Shown: one piece after another, positions 1 through 8,965 of the stretch
How positions within the stretch are numbered: the first letter of the stretch is position 1
How the letters are laid out: every line of letters begins with the position of its first letter
Assembly (NCBI RefSeq): GCF_025273675.1
Contig: NZ_CP045809.1
Coordinates: forward strand, 3,348,001 to 3,412,000
Length of the DNA: 64,000 nt
Direction: 5' to 3'
Source: Gordonia pseudamarae
GTDB lineage: Bacteria > Actinomycetota > Actinomycetes > Mycobacteriales > Mycobacteriaceae
Notes under the pieces: generated by a model
Told to the model about the DNA's origin: nothing
Database searches by the model: none
Seen by the model: the letters and a program-made list of their open reading frames with translations, nothing else
Translations under genes and position numbers: made by a program

Positions 1-2504
1 TGTGGGTGCGGTGCCCGGACACCGAGGGCATCCCCGCCTGGTGGCCGCTTCGGCAGGCGTGCCGCGCGCTCGGCGCCGACCCCGCGCGGGTGCTGTCGGT
101 GCCGGCGGGTTCGGACGCGGACACCGCCCGGTTCACCGTCTACGACCGGGTGCACACGATGCTCGAGCAGGCCGCGGCCGATTCACCGCTGGTCCTCGTG
201 ATCGACGACCTGCAGTGGGCCGACCCGATGTCGCTCGGGCTGCTCTCCTACCTGATGTCGGTGCTGCGCGGCAGCGCGATCACCGCCCTCGCCACCGCCC
301 GCGACGGCGAGGGCGGGCCCGACGTCGACAGATTCCGGGCTACGGCCAACAGAACCGGCGCCACCGTGATCGCCGTCCCGCACATGGCCCGCGACGAGGT
401 CGCCGAACTCGTGCGGGCCGTCTCCGACGAACGGATCTCATCGGCCGATCTCGACCTGCTCACCGAGCGGACGGGCGGAAACCCGTTGTTCGTGACCGAG
501 TTCGCCCGGCTCACCCAGGACGGGCGCCGCGACGAGCAGATCCCCGAGGCGATCCGGTCTATCCTCGACCGCCGCCTGAAGTCCTTGGATCCGGCGGTGC
601 TGGAGGTGATCGGCTACGCTGCGGCGATCGGCGAGGGCATCGACGTGCCGCTGCTGGTGACGGTCACCGGGCGCGACCCCGATGACGTCGCGGACTGTCT
701 GGACGAGGCCGTCGACGAGCACATCCTGATCACCCGCGCCGCGCACGATCTCCCCGGCGACCGGCGCACCGCACCCGGTGCCACCCGGTTCGCGCACTCG
801 CTGCTCCGCCAGGGCGCGCTCGGCATGATCCGGCCGCTGCGCCGGGCCAGGATCCACCTGCGGATCGCGCGGGCACTCGCCGACATCGACGGCGGCGATG
901 CGCGGGCGGTACGCGCGGCCCACCTGCTCGACGCGCTCCCGGTCGCCGACCCTGGCGAGGTGGTGGCCGCCTGCCGCGCCGCCGCCGCCGACGCCACCGC
1001 CGCCTGGGATTCGGAGAAGGCCGCCTACTGGCTTGACGCCGCGCTGCGGATTGTCGAGTCCTCGCAACGACTCAGTCCGAACATCGCAGAACGCGACGGT
1101 CTGCTGGTGGGACTGCTCACCGCGCAGACCCGTGCCGGACAGGTGCAGCAGGCACTGGCCACCGTCGAGACCCGACTGGTCGAGGCGATCGCCGCAGGCT
1201 CACCGCGGACACTCGGCGCGCTGGCCGGAATCCTGTTGCGCGCGGGCGGTTCGTGGCCTTGGGTCGGTCCCAACGTCGACAACGAACGGCTCTGCTCGAC
1301 ATTGGAATCGGCACTCGACGCGGTGTCGGGAGACGGTCCGGCGACCGCACGGACACTCGGTGCGCTGGCCGTCGGTCACTGCTACCACCACGACGCATCC
1401 GTTCCGGCCGGTCTGCTCGATCGGGCCGATGAGGTGGCCGCCGGTCTCGATGACGACTCGGTGCTCGTCGATGTGCTGATGGCCCGCCTGATCACCTATT
1501 CGGGCGTGGCCGAGTACGCGACACTGTCGATCGGGCTCGCCGAACGGATCCGGGCCATACGCGCCGGCATGCGCCCCAGTAGTGATGAAACTGGCTACAC
1601 CGCAACCGATGTGGATGACGTGATCGTGGATACGGTACTCACCATGTCGACGATGACGCTCGGCGACGTCGCCGAAACCGAACGGCTGGTGCGTCGCGGT
1701 ATCGTCGGCAGCGAGCGCTTCCGGCTGCCGATCCTGCGCGCCCAGCTGCGCTGGATGGAGACCTCACTCGCGGTGTGGCACGGCGACTTCGAGGTGGCGA
1801 TGGAGCATTTCCGCACCGCGGTCAAAGTCCAGCAGATGACCGAGCTGTACGTGGCGGGAAGCGACACCGTGGCCATGATCGGGCTGGCCACCGAACGGCA
1901 TCTGCTCGACGCCGTCATCGAGACCAACGAGCTGGCCGACAAGAATGTGTCCACCCTCGACTGGGCCAGGTCGATCGCCGACGAATTCTCCGACGACCAG
2001 ATGACGGTGTTGCTGGCCGCGGGTGTCGCGATGATCGCCGACGCGGACGGCGATCACGTTCTCGCCGAACGGATGATCACCGTGTGGTTGTCCGACGAAC
2101 GGCCGATGGTGTGGACCTCGCTGTGCCAGGCGGTGCTGCTGGCCTATGTCGTCGCCGATCTCCGACTACCGGGTTACGCACGGTATTTCATCGACTACCT
2201 CACGCCCTACCGGGGCTGCATCGCCACCCTCGGCCAGATCGGACAGGTCGGCACGGTCGGGCTGGCCCTGGCCAGACTGCACTATCTGGTGGGCGAGGAC
2301 GAGGAGGGCGACGCGGCCCTGCGCGAGGCACACGAGGTCGCCACCCGCGGCTCGGGTGCGCCGTCGGAGCTGCGGTGCCGCCTGCTCGCCGTCGCACGCA
2401 CCGCCCCGTCGGCGCGGCGCACCCGCGACCTGGACGACATCCACAACCGGGCAACGCGTCTGGGACTGCCCGATGTGATCGAGGAGGTCACGCGCCTGCG
2501 ATGA
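1..2504 (+). CDS. AAA-ATPase regulator-like protein, 5' end outside window
   Basis: The frame is open to the left edge, so the true start lies upstream. The first visible residues (about WVRCPDTEGIPAWWPLRQA) match the stretch that follows the P-loop in AAA_16-type regulators. A Walker B-like motif, LVLVIDDLQWADP, lies near residues 63-75. The remaining roughly 600 residues are alpha-helical, TPR-like sequence typical of large LuxR/SARP-type ATPase regulators. No C-terminal LuxR helix-turn-helix is visible; the protein ends EEVTRLR. A DNA-binding domain, if present, would have to be N-terminal and outside the window. The gene converges with the acyltransferase gene and overlaps it by 17 bp. 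The ATPase fold is clear; the regulatory role is inferred. Confidence 0.75.
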   Translation, partial: WVRCPDTEGIPAWWPLRQACRALGADPARVLSVPAGSDADTARFTVYDRVHTMLEQAAADSPLVLVIDDLQWADPMSLGLLSYLMSVLRGSAITALATARDGEGGPDVDRFRATANRTGATVIAVPHMARDEVAELVRAVSDERISSADLDLLTERTGGNPLFVTEFARLTQDGRRDEQIPEAIRSILDRRLKSLDPAVLEVIGYAAAIGEGIDVPLLVTVTGRDPDDVADCLDEAVDEHILITRAAHDLPGDRRTAPGATRFAHSLLRQGALGMIRPLRRARIHLRIARALADIDGGDARAVRAAHLLDALPVADPGEVVAACRAAAADATAAWDSEKAAYWLDAALRIVESSQRLSPNIAERDGLLVGLLTAQTRAGQVQQALATVETRLVEAIAAGSPRTLGALAGILLRAGGSWPWVGPNVDNERLCSTLESALDAVSGDGPATARTLGALAVGHCYHHDASVPAGLLDRADEVAAGLDDDSVLVDVLMARLITYSGVAEYATLSIGLAERIRAIRAGMRPSSDETGYTATDVDDVIVDTVLTMSTMTLGDVAETERLVRRGIVGSERFRLPILRAQLRWMETSLAVWHGDFEVAMEHFRTAVKVQQMTELYVAGSDTVAMIGLATERHLLDAVIETNELADKNVSTLDWARSIADEFSDDQMTVLLAAGVAMIADADGDHVLAERMITVWLSDERPMVWTSLCQAVLLAYVVADLRLPGYARYFIDYLTPYRGCIATLGQIGQVGTVGLALARLHYLVGEDEEGDAALREAHEVATRGSGAPSELRCRLLAVARTAPSARRTRDLDDIHNRATRLGLPDVIEEVTRLR

Positions 2505-3402
2505 GCCGTGCGCACCTGGCCGCGAGTTCGCGGCGGTCCTCACCGGCCAGTTGGCTCTCGTGCACGGTGACCCGCACGCTCAGGCCCCGCGTGCGCAGCA
2601 CCCGGCGCAGTGTGTCCCAGGGCGTGTCGTCCCCGATGAACGCGGCCGCCCCGCGATGTCCCGACGCCGTGGCAAACTCCAGCCCGATCGGGAGCACCGG
2701 CACACCCGCGTCGATGGCCGCCTGGAAGAACGCCGGGGCGAACGTGCCGATGCTCGTACCGCAGCGGGTGGTTCCCTCCGGGAACACCACCACCGACGCA
2801 TCGGCCTCCAGCCGCTCGGTCACGGTGCGAACAGTTGCCGGCAACTGCCGCAAGGAGTTCCGCTCGACGCGGATGGTCCCGAAGATCCTGGCCGGCACGG
2901 CCGAGACCGGGTCGCATGCGATCTCGGCCTTGGCCACGAAGGAGGCCGGGCTGATCATCGCCACGGCCGGGATGTCGAGATACGAGACGTGGTTGGCCAC
3001 GACGAGTCCGCGGGTGTGGGAGGCGAACGGCCGGCGGTCGTCGATCACCACGGTCAGCCCGAGCGCCCGCAGCACCCGCCGCGACAGCCCGCGCAGGAAC
3101 CGCCGGCGCGCCAGGGCCGGCGACACCGCGACCACCGGCCACGCGCAGACCGCCGACAGGATAACCGCGGCCACCCGCAGCACCCGTACGGCCATCCGCA
3201 TCGTCGACACCCGGTTTCGCTGCTCGTCAATACATTCCGTACCGCACGGACTCAGCGGGTACCACGGATGCAATCCGCTGTCCGGCGCGACGGCCACCCG
3301 GCCCGGATCACCGGACCCGACCCGGTCCGGGACCACCGAGAGCGGTGTCACCGGCGACGGGCGAACGGGTGCGGGATCGACCGCCGGCGCCGCCGAACCC
3401 AT
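2488..3402 (-). CDS. PlsC-like 1-acylglycerol-3-phosphate O-acyltransferase (Rv3026c-like)
   Basis: Predicted membrane-associated acyltransferase of 304 residues. It carries the two diagnostic PlsC blocks: the HX4D box in NHVSYLDIP and the FPEGTT block in VVFPEGTTRCG. A hydrophobic helix near residues 60-80 precedes the catalytic domain. The start ATG at 3402 follows the upstream GNAT stop by 5 bases; a GTG at 3411 that overlaps that stop (GTGA) is an equally plausible coupled start. Gene order with the OlsB-like GNAT mirrors Rv3026c-Rv3027c and resembles OlsA/OlsB acyltransferase pairs. The acyl donor and acceptor are unknown. The 3' end overlaps the convergent gene by 17 bp. Confidence 0.85.
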   Translation of the reverse strand: MGSAAPAVDPAPVRPSPVTPLSVVPDRVGSGDPGRVAVAPDSGLHPWYPLSPCGTECIDEQRNRVSTMRMAVRVLRVAAVILSAVCAWPVVAVSPALARRRFLRGLSRRVLRALGLTVVIDDRRPFASHTRGLVVANHVSYLDIPAVAMISPASFVAKAEIACDPVSAVPARIFGTIRVERNSLRQLPATVRTVTERLEADASVVVFPEGTTRCGTSIGTFAPAFFQAAIDAGVPVLPIGLEFATASGHRGAAAFIGDDTPWDTLRRVLRTRGLSVRVTVHESQLAGEDRRELAARCARLIAGA

Positions 3403-3407
3403 CGTGG

Positions 3408-4271
3408 TCACCGGCCGCCCGATCCCGCCAGCCGGGTCACCGTGGAGGTGAGTCGGTCGAGATAGCGGCGGGTGGCACCGTCCCGGTCGATGACGGTCAG
3501 GAAGTCCCCGACATCGAACACCTCGTCCACCGCCGGCTCCCCACACACCCGGGCACCCAGGCGCAGGTAGCCACGAAGCAACGGCGGCAACGCCGTCTCC
3601 GGGTACGGCGCGATGTCGTCGAGTGCCGTGCCGTCGACACGCGGAGGCACCAGCGGTTCTGTCCGCCACGGCGCGAGATGGCGCTCGACGAGCCGATCAC
3701 GCACCGAACGAAGTTCGGCACCGCGCGGGGCGCCGAGGCTGCCGCGCAACGGAACCGACACCGAACCCATCACATATCGCAGCCCGGTCAGATCGAGGTA
3801 GCGCAGCACCGACGCCCACATCAGGGCGGTCACCGAGCCGCTGCGATGGGCCGAGTCCACGCATGCCCGGCCCATCTCGACGGTCCGCGCCGCGATCGGG
3901 TCCAGGGCCCGCAGGTCGAATTCGGTAGCCGAGTACCAGCCGCCGGCCGCCGCGGCCCGCACCGGTGCCAGTAGCCGCGCGCAACCGATCACCCCGTCGT
4001 CGTCGTGCCGGACGATCAGTTGCTGCGCGAAGTCGTCGAATCGGTCGGCGTCCCGGCCGGTGTCGTGGTCACCGATGCGGTCGGAGAAGCCCGGCTCCTC
4101 GCTGAACACCCGGTACCGTAGCCGCTGGGCGGCGACGATGTCGGCCGGGGCGTCGGAGAGCAGCACCCGCACCGGGCCGGCGCTGAGCATCGCGATCGGT
4201 TCGCCGGTGGCGGGCGCGCGACCGGCTCCGACCGGCCCCGCTGTCGTGGTCATGACCTGCGTAGTTGTCAT
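3408..4271 (-). CDS. GNAT-fold N-acyltransferase, OlsB-like (Rv3027c-like)
   Basis: A 287-residue protein with the acyltransferase block of the ornithine-acyl-ACP N-acyltransferase family (LRYRVFSEEPGF near residue 65, then DDFAQQLIVRHDDDGVIGCARLL). OlsB-type enzymes attach 3-hydroxy fatty acyl groups to an amine, which OlsA/PlsC enzymes then acylate. The partner gene is immediately downstream (3402-2488), so the two probably act in sequence on one lipid. Two in-frame ATGs, at 4271 and 4253, give the repeated N-terminus MTTTQV-MTTTAG. Neither has a good ribosome binding site, and 4271 was chosen as the longer option. The product lipid is not determined. Confidence 0.8.
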   Translation of the reverse strand: MTTTQVMTTTAGPVGAGRAPATGEPIAMLSAGPVRVLLSDAPADIVAAQRLRYRVFSEEPGFSDRIGDHDTGRDADRFDDFAQQLIVRHDDDGVIGCARLLAPVRAAAAGGWYSATEFDLRALDPIAARTVEMGRACVDSAHRSGSVTALMWASVLRYLDLTGLRYVMGSVSVPLRGSLGAPRGAELRSVRDRLVERHLAPWRTEPLVPPRVDGTALDDIAPYPETALPPLLRGYLRLGARVCGEPAVDEVFDVGDFLTVIDRDGATRRYLDRLTSTVTRLAGSGGR

Positions 4272-4391
4272 GACCCGAATACAAGACCCGTGGCACGACA
4301 ACCCGGCGACCACGGCCTGTCGCGTCGGGGCGCGGCAGATGAACGTCTGCCGAGGGACTTCAGCCGGCGATCATGTCCCGGAAACGGGAAA

Positions 4392-4423
4392 GTCCCCCGC
4401 CCGCCGAGCGCGGGGCGGGGGAC
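4392..4423 (-). terminator. GC-rich hairpin after etfA
   Basis: Inverted repeat GTCCCCCGCCC (4392-4402) and GGGCGGGGGAC (4413-4423), a perfect 11-bp stem with a 10-nt loop. It lies about 50 bases beyond the etfA stop and upstream of the GNAT gene, so it likely ends the etfBA transcript. There is no clear T-tract. Confidence 0.65.
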
Positions 4424-4441
4424 CTCACCGGTGAATCACTG

Positions 4442-4485
4442 ACGAGCCCAAGTATTACTTACGAGCCCAAGTATCACTTACGAGC
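4442..4485 (-). repeat. 19-bp tandem repeat over the etfA stop codon
   Basis: Two 19-bp units, 4442-4460 and 4461-4479, differ at one base, and the first 6 bases of a third unit follow inside the gene. The unit contains the last codons and stop of etfA (on the minus strand GCTCGTAAGTGATACTTGG), so a second copy of the terminal codons, with TAA in place of TGA, follows the true stop. Confidence 0.85.
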
Positions 4486-5430
4486 GTTGACGGCCTCGGT
4501 CAGCTGCGGTGCGACGTTGAACAGGTCACCGACGACACCGAAGTCGGAGATCTCGAAGATCGGGGCCTCTTCGTCCTTGTTGACGGCCACGATGGTCTTC
4601 GAGGTCTGCATGCCGGCGCGGTGCTGGATGGCGCCCGAGATACCCAGGGCGATGTACAGCTGCGGCGACACGGTCTTGCCGGTCTGACCGACCTGGAACT
4701 GACCCGGGTAGTAGCCGGAATCCACAGCCGCACGCGATGCGCCGACGGCGGCACCGAGCGAGTCGGCGAGGGCTTCAACGACGGAGAACTTCTCCGCCGA
4801 ACCCACACCACGACCGCCGGAGACGACGATCGACGCCTCGGTCAGCTCCGGACGGTCGCCGCCGACATTCGGCTCGGCCTTGACGATCTTGACGGCGTTC
4901 TCGGCCTGCTCGGGGACCTCGACGTCGACACGCTCACCGGCACCGGCCTGCGCGACCGCGTCGACAGCACCCGGACGCAGTGAGAACACGGGAACCTCGC
5001 CCTTGGCCTGCACCTCGACGGTGAACGAACCACCGAAAATCGAGTGCACGCCCACGCCACCTTCCTTGATGGCGACGACGTCGGCCAGCACACCCGAACC
5101 CAGGCGCACCGCGAGACGGCCGGCGATCTCCTTGCCGTCGGTGCTGGAGGCAACGATGATCCCGGCAGGAGAGACCGACTCGGCGATCGAGGCGAGGACG
5201 TCAACCTTCGGGCTGATCAGGATGCCGGTGATCGTGTCGGACTCGGCGACGTAGATCTTCTCGGCGCCGGCCTCCTTGAGGGCATCGATGACGCCGTCGG
5301 CGGTGCCGGGACCGGCGGCCACGACGGCCGACGGGGTGCCCAGTTCACGGGCGGCGGTGATGAGCTCGCCGGTTGCCTTTTTCAGGCCACCCTCGGCGTC
5401 GAGCTCGGCGAGAACGAGTACTTCTGCCAT
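4474..5430 (-). CDS. etfA: Electron transfer flavoprotein alpha subunit
   Basis: FixB/EtfA family protein of 318 residues, the usual length. The C-terminal FAD-binding block is intact ([15 protein letters not shown], then [16 protein letters not shown] and [20 protein letters not shown]). With EtfB it accepts electrons from acyl-CoA dehydrogenases and passes them to ETF:quinone oxidoreductase. It lies 63 bases downstream of etfB, and the pair corresponds to Rv3028c-Rv3029c. The two acyl-CoA dehydrogenases encoded at about 41.9-43.1 kb and 59.3-60.4 kb are likely clients. The 3' end carries a tandem duplication and is followed by a strong hairpin. Confidence 0.97.
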   Translation of the reverse strand: MAEVLVLAELDAEGGLKKATGELITAARELGTPSAVVAAGPGTADGVIDALKEAGAEKIYVAESDTITGILISPKVDVLASIAESVSPAGIIVASSTDGKEIAGRLAVRLGSGVLADVVAIKEGGVGVHSIFGGSFTVEVQAKGEVPVFSLRPGAVDAVAQAGAGERVDVEVPEQAENAVKIVKAEPNVGGDRPELTEASIVVSGGRGVGSAEKFSVVEALADSLGAAVGASRAAVDSGYYPGQFQVGQTGKTVSPQLYIALGISGAIQHRAGMQTSKTIVAVNKDEEAPIFEISDFGVVGDLFNVAPQLTEAVNARK

Positions 5431-5493
5431 GATTTCTTAACTCCTGGAATGAATGTCGTCGGTTAGGTCTGGATGAATTCTGGTCGAGGAGAA

Positions 5494-6273
5494 CTAGATG
5501 ATCTTCTGCGAGACCAGGAATTCGACGACCTTGGTACCGCCGTCACCTTCATCGGCGACACGCTCACCGGCCTGCTTCGGCGGCTTCGGAGTGGCGGAGA
5601 GAACCTCGCTGCCCGCGTTCGTGGCGCCTACGTCATCACCCTCGACATCGATCTCGGCGAGGCTGACGACCGCGATCTCCTTCTTCTTGGCAGCCATGAT
5701 GCCCTTGAACGACGGGAAGCGTGCCTCGTTGATCTTCTCGTTGACGCTGACGATGGCCGGCAACTCCCCTTCGAGGGTGAAAATGCCTTCGTCGGTCTCA
5801 CGCTCACCGGTGACGGTCTCACCCTCGACCTTCAGCGAACGGAGCGATGTCAGGTGCGGGAGCTCCAGGTATTCGGCAATCATCGCCGGAACCGCTCCGA
5901 CGCGGCCGTCGGTGGCCTCGTTGCCGGCGATGACCAGCTCGACACCCTCGACGGTGCCCAGCGCGCGGGCCAGGACATAGGCGGTCTGGACGGCGTCGGA
6001 GCCGTGCAGCGCGTCGTCCTGGATGTGGATGGCCTTGTCCGCGCCCATCGACAGTGCTTTGCGGATCGCGTCGGTCGCGCCGGCGGGGCCTGCGGTCAGT
6101 ACGGTGACCTCACCGCCGTTGGCCTCTTTGATCTGCAGAGCGGCTTCGACGGCCTTTTCATTGATCTCGTCGATCACGGGATCGATCGAGCGATCCAGCG
6201 AGAAGTCATCACTGAGCTGGCGCTCGGAACCGCTGTCGGGAACCTGCTTGATCAGAACCACAATGTTTGTCAT
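5494..6273 (-). CDS. etfB: Electron transfer flavoprotein beta subunit
   Basis: FixA/EtfB family protein of 259 residues. It begins MTNIVVLIKQVPDSGSERQL and contains the family's AMP-binding and signature region (RALGTVEGVELVIAGNEATDGRVGAVPAMIAEYL, positions about 105-138). It forms the heterodimer with EtfA that carries electrons from acyl-CoA dehydrogenases to the quinone pool. It is the first gene of the etfBA operon. Thirty-two bases upstream of its start is a perfect 9-bp inverted repeat that looks like a repressor operator, so acyl-CoA-responsive control is likely, although the regulator is not identified. Confidence 0.97.
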   Translation of the reverse strand: MTNIVVLIKQVPDSGSERQLSDDFSLDRSIDPVIDEINEKAVEAALQIKEANGGEVTVLTAGPAGATDAIRKALSMGADKAIHIQDDALHGSDAVQTAYVLARALGTVEGVELVIAGNEATDGRVGAVPAMIAEYLELPHLTSLRSLKVEGETVTGERETDEGIFTLEGELPAIVSVNEKINEARFPSFKGIMAAKKKEIAVVSLAEIDVEGDDVGATNAGSEVLSATPKPPKQAGERVADEGDGGTKVVEFLVSQKII

Positions 6274-6304
6274 GGGTCTACGTCGACCTCCTGCGTCGGT
6301 GTCA

Positions 6305-6328
6305 GCAACTTACCGACGAGTAAGTTGC
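6305..6328. promoter_or_regulatory. Palindromic operator candidate upstream of etfBA
   Basis: Perfect inverted repeat GCAACTTAC (6305-6313), 6-nt spacer, GTAAGTTGC (6320-6328), located 32-55 bases upstream of the etfB ATG. Arm length, spacing and position suit a dimeric TetR-type repressor. The binding protein is not identifiable here. Confidence 0.6.
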
Positions 6329-6496
6329 GTTTGGTCTCACCTACTTTAACGTGCTGGTCCAACACACTGAACACCGACTTCGTCACAGTATCCGCGGGCG
6401 CCGGACCGAGAGTCCGGCCAGTACGGCCCGACCTGCCATCGGACCCGAGAGCTCCCCGATACTGTATGGGGTTCGATAAGTCGGCCGGTCATACCC

Positions 6497-6502
6497 TAGG
6501 CT
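6497..6502 (+). promoter_or_regulatory. -10 box of a leaderless methyltransferase transcript
   Basis: TAGGCT matches the actinobacterial TANNNT -10 consensus and sits 7 bases before the GTG start at 6510. Transcription would begin at or next to the start codon, and no Shine-Dalgarno sequence is present. Confidence 0.5.
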
Positions 6503-6509
6503 CGGTCAG

Positions 6510-7310
6510 GTGACCCTTCACCACGAATCGGCAGCACAAGACGCCACGGCGCCGGACACGCAGCTCGCGCTCACCGGTGAGCGCACCGTTCCGGGTATCG
6601 CCGAGGAGAACTACTGGTTCCGCCGCCACGAGATCGCCTACACGTCGATCCTGGACGAGTGCCGCGGCAAGACGGTGCTGGAAGCCGGTTCCGGCGAGGG
6701 CTACGGCGCATCGATGGTGGCCACGGTCGCCGAATCGGTCATCTGCGTCGACTACGACACCTCCGCCGTCGAACACACCCGCCGCCGGTATCCCGAACTC
6801 ACCGTCCACCAGGGCAACCTGATCGAACTGCCGATCGCCGACGCGGCCGTCGACATCGTCGTCAACTTCCAGGTCATCGAGCATCTGTGGGATCAGCCGC
6901 AGTTCGTCGCCGAATGCCTGCGCGTCCTGCGTCCCGGCGGCAGACTGCTGATCTCCACACCCAACCGGATCACCTTCTCCCCCGGCCGCGACACCCCGCT
7001 CAACCCGTTCCATACCCGCGAGCTCAACGCCGCCGAACTCACCGAACTGCTGGTCGACGGCGGTTTCGAGGTCGAGACGATGTTCGGCGTCTACCATGGG
7101 GCGGCGCTGATCGCGCTCGATGAGAAGTGGGGCGGGTCGATCATCGACGCCCAGATCGAACGATCGCTGGCGGGCGTGCCGTGGCCGGCCGAGCTGACCG
7201 ACGACGTCGCCGCCATCGCCACCGACGACTTCGATGTGCTCGACACCACGCGCGGGACCGGCGACATCGACGCCAGCCTCGACCTGTTCGCGGTGGCGGT
7301 GCGGCCCTGA
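6510..7310 (+). CDS. SAM-dependent methyltransferase (Rv3030-like)
   Basis: Class I methyltransferase of 266 residues with the SAM-binding glycine motif VLEAGSGEGYG (about residues 53-63), acidic loop VDYDT and post-motif LRPGGRLLISTPNR. In M. tuberculosis the syntenic gene Rv3030 lies in the 6-O-methylglucose lipopolysaccharide cluster with the GH57 and GT4 genes that follow here, so a role in modifying that cytoplasmic glucan is probable but inferred. The GTG start at 6510 follows a -10 box by 7 bases. The stop TGA overlaps the CTG start of the next gene (CTGA), so translation is coupled. Confidence 0.85.
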   Translation: MTLHHESAAQDATAPDTQLALTGERTVPGIAEENYWFRRHEIAYTSILDECRGKTVLEAGSGEGYGASMVATVAESVICVDYDTSAVEHTRRRYPELTVHQGNLIELPIADAAVDIVVNFQVIEHLWDQPQFVAECLRVLRPGGRLLISTPNRITFSPGRDTPLNPFHTRELNAAELTELLVDGGFEVETMFGVYHGAALIALDEKWGGSIIDAQIERSLAGVPWPAELTDDVAAIATDDFDVLDTTRGTGDIDASLDLFAVAVRP

Positions 7311-8965
7311 ACACCACACATGTCCCCGGACAGTTCACCCTGGTGCTGCACTCGCACCTGCCGTGGCTGGCCAACCACGGCCGCTGGCCCGTCGGCGAGG
7401 AGTGGCTGTACCAATCGTGGGCGTCGTCGTATCTGCCGGTGTTCGAGGTGCTGCGCGGCCTGGCCGCCGACGGCTACCGCGCCCAGATGTCGCTCGGCAT
7501 CACCCCGGTGCTCGCCGCCCAACTCGACGACCCGCACTGTCTGTCGTCGATGCACGAATGGCTCGCCGACTGGCAGTTGCGGTCGATGGAGGCCGCCGTG
7601 TCCCGCGACGGCGACCGCCGTGAACTCGGCCACCGCGAATACCGCGCGTCGGCGCACGCGCTGCGCGAGTTCGAGACGCAGTGGCGCCACGGTGGCAGCC
7701 CGCAGATCCGCGCGCTCATCGACTCCGGCGTCATCGAACTGCTCGGCGGACCGCTTGCACATCCGTTCCAGCCACTGCTCGATCCGCGACTGCGCCGGTT
7801 CTCACTACGTGAGGGCCTGGCCGACGCGCACGCCCGCTGGCGATACGATCCGCCCGGGATCTGGGCACCCGAATGCGCGTTCACACCAGGTATGGAACGC
7901 GAGTATGCCGCTGCGGGCATCGGGCATTTCATGGTCGACGGCCCCAGCCTGCACGGCGACACCGCGCTCGGTCGGCCCGTCGGCGACACCGACGTCGTCG
8001 CATTCGGCCGGGACCTGTCGGTCAGCTACCGCGTATGGTCACCCAAATCCGGTTATCCGGGGCATGCGGTGTATCGCGACTTTCACACCTACGACCACGA
8101 GACCGGACTCAAACCGTCCCGGGTCACCGGCCGCACGGTGCCGTCTGATCAGAAGAAGCCGTACGATCCATCGCGCATCGAGTCCGTGCTCGACAAGCAC
8201 GTCGACGATTTCGTCGGTCACGTCCGGGAGCGGCTGATCGCCGAATCCGCACGCATCGGCCGGCCCGCGCTCGTCATCGCCGCGTTCGACACCGAACTGT
8301 TCGGCCACTGGTGGCACGAGGGTCCGATGTGGCTCGACAAGGTGTTGCGCAGGCTGCCCGAGGTCGGCGTGAACGTGGGCACCCTCGCCGGCGCCCGCCG
8401 CGCCGGATATGTGGGTGAGCCCGTGAACCTGCCCGCCTCGTCGTGGGGTTCGGGCAAGGACTGGCGGGTGTGGAACGGACCGCAGGTGCAGCACCTGGTG
8501 CAACTGAACGCAGAGGTCGTCGAGACCGCGCTCAACACCGTCGACAAACGTCTGGCCGGCATCGGCACCCGGGATCGGGTCGCCGATCAGATCGTCCGCG
8601 AGACGCTGATGACGGTGCAGTCGGACTGGCCGTTCATGGTGTCCAAGGACACCGCGGCCGGCTACGCGGTGGACCGGGCGCACAAACACGCCCACGCCAC
8701 GCGCGAGATCTGTGATGCCGCCGCGCGCGGCAAGGACGAGCAGGCCGCCCGACTGGCCGAGAGCTGGGCGCGGGCCGACAATCTATTCGCCGGGATCGAC
8801 GCTCGCAGACTGGTGGCGGAAGCACTACTCTCGGGCGAACCGCTGAGGGATCCAGCACTGGGCGATACAACACTGACCGGGGATGCCACCCGCACCTCGG
8901 CCGCCGAGACCACGAAAGCGGCCGGCACGGACACTGACGGGGGGACTGCCACATGCGTGTGTTGA
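7307..8965 (+). CDS. GH57 1,4-alpha-glucan branching enzyme-like (Rv3031-like), CTG start
   Basis: A 552-residue GH57 protein. The N-terminal block FTLVLHSHLPWLANHGRWPVGE, the nucleophile block GIWAPECAF and the acid block FDTELFGHWWHEG are the GH57 branching-enzyme signatures, with catalytic Glu and Asp present. The family makes alpha-1,6 branches in glucans; Rv3031 is linked to methylglucose lipopolysaccharide synthesis. No ATG or GTG lies near the homologous N-terminus. The CTG at 7307 gives LNTTHVPGQFTLV, which aligns with the expected start and overlaps the upstream TGA. A low-complexity Thr/Ala tail of about 35 residues ends the protein. The 3' end overlaps the glucosyltransferase start by 13 bases. 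Confidence 0.9.
   Translation: MNTTHVPGQFTLVLHSHLPWLANHGRWPVGEEWLYQSWASSYLPVFEVLRGLAADGYRAQMSLGITPVLAAQLDDPHCLSSMHEWLADWQLRSMEAAVSRDGDRRELGHREYRASAHALREFETQWRHGGSPQIRALIDSGVIELLGGPLAHPFQPLLDPRLRRFSLREGLADAHARWRYDPPGIWAPECAFTPGMEREYAAAGIGHFMVDGPSLHGDTALGRPVGDTDVVAFGRDLSVSYRVWSPKSGYPGHAVYRDFHTYDHETGLKPSRVTGRTVPSDQKKPYDPSRIESVLDKHVDDFVGHVRERLIAESARIGRPALVIAAFDTELFGHWWHEGPMWLDKVLRRLPEVGVNVGTLAGARRAGYVGEPVNLPASSWGSGKDWRVWNGPQVQHLVQLNAEVVETALNTVDKRLAGIGTRDRVADQIVRETLMTVQSDWPFMVSKDTAAGYAVDRAHKHAHATREICDAAARGKDEQAARLAESWARADNLFAGIDARRLVAEALLSGEPLRDPALGDTTLTGDATRTSAAETTKAAGTDTDGGTATCVC

Noticed and set aside
1775..3451. Plus-strand frame crossing the AAA gene end and the PlsC-like gene
   Set aside because: Arg-rich, without domains, and antisense to the PlsC-like gene.
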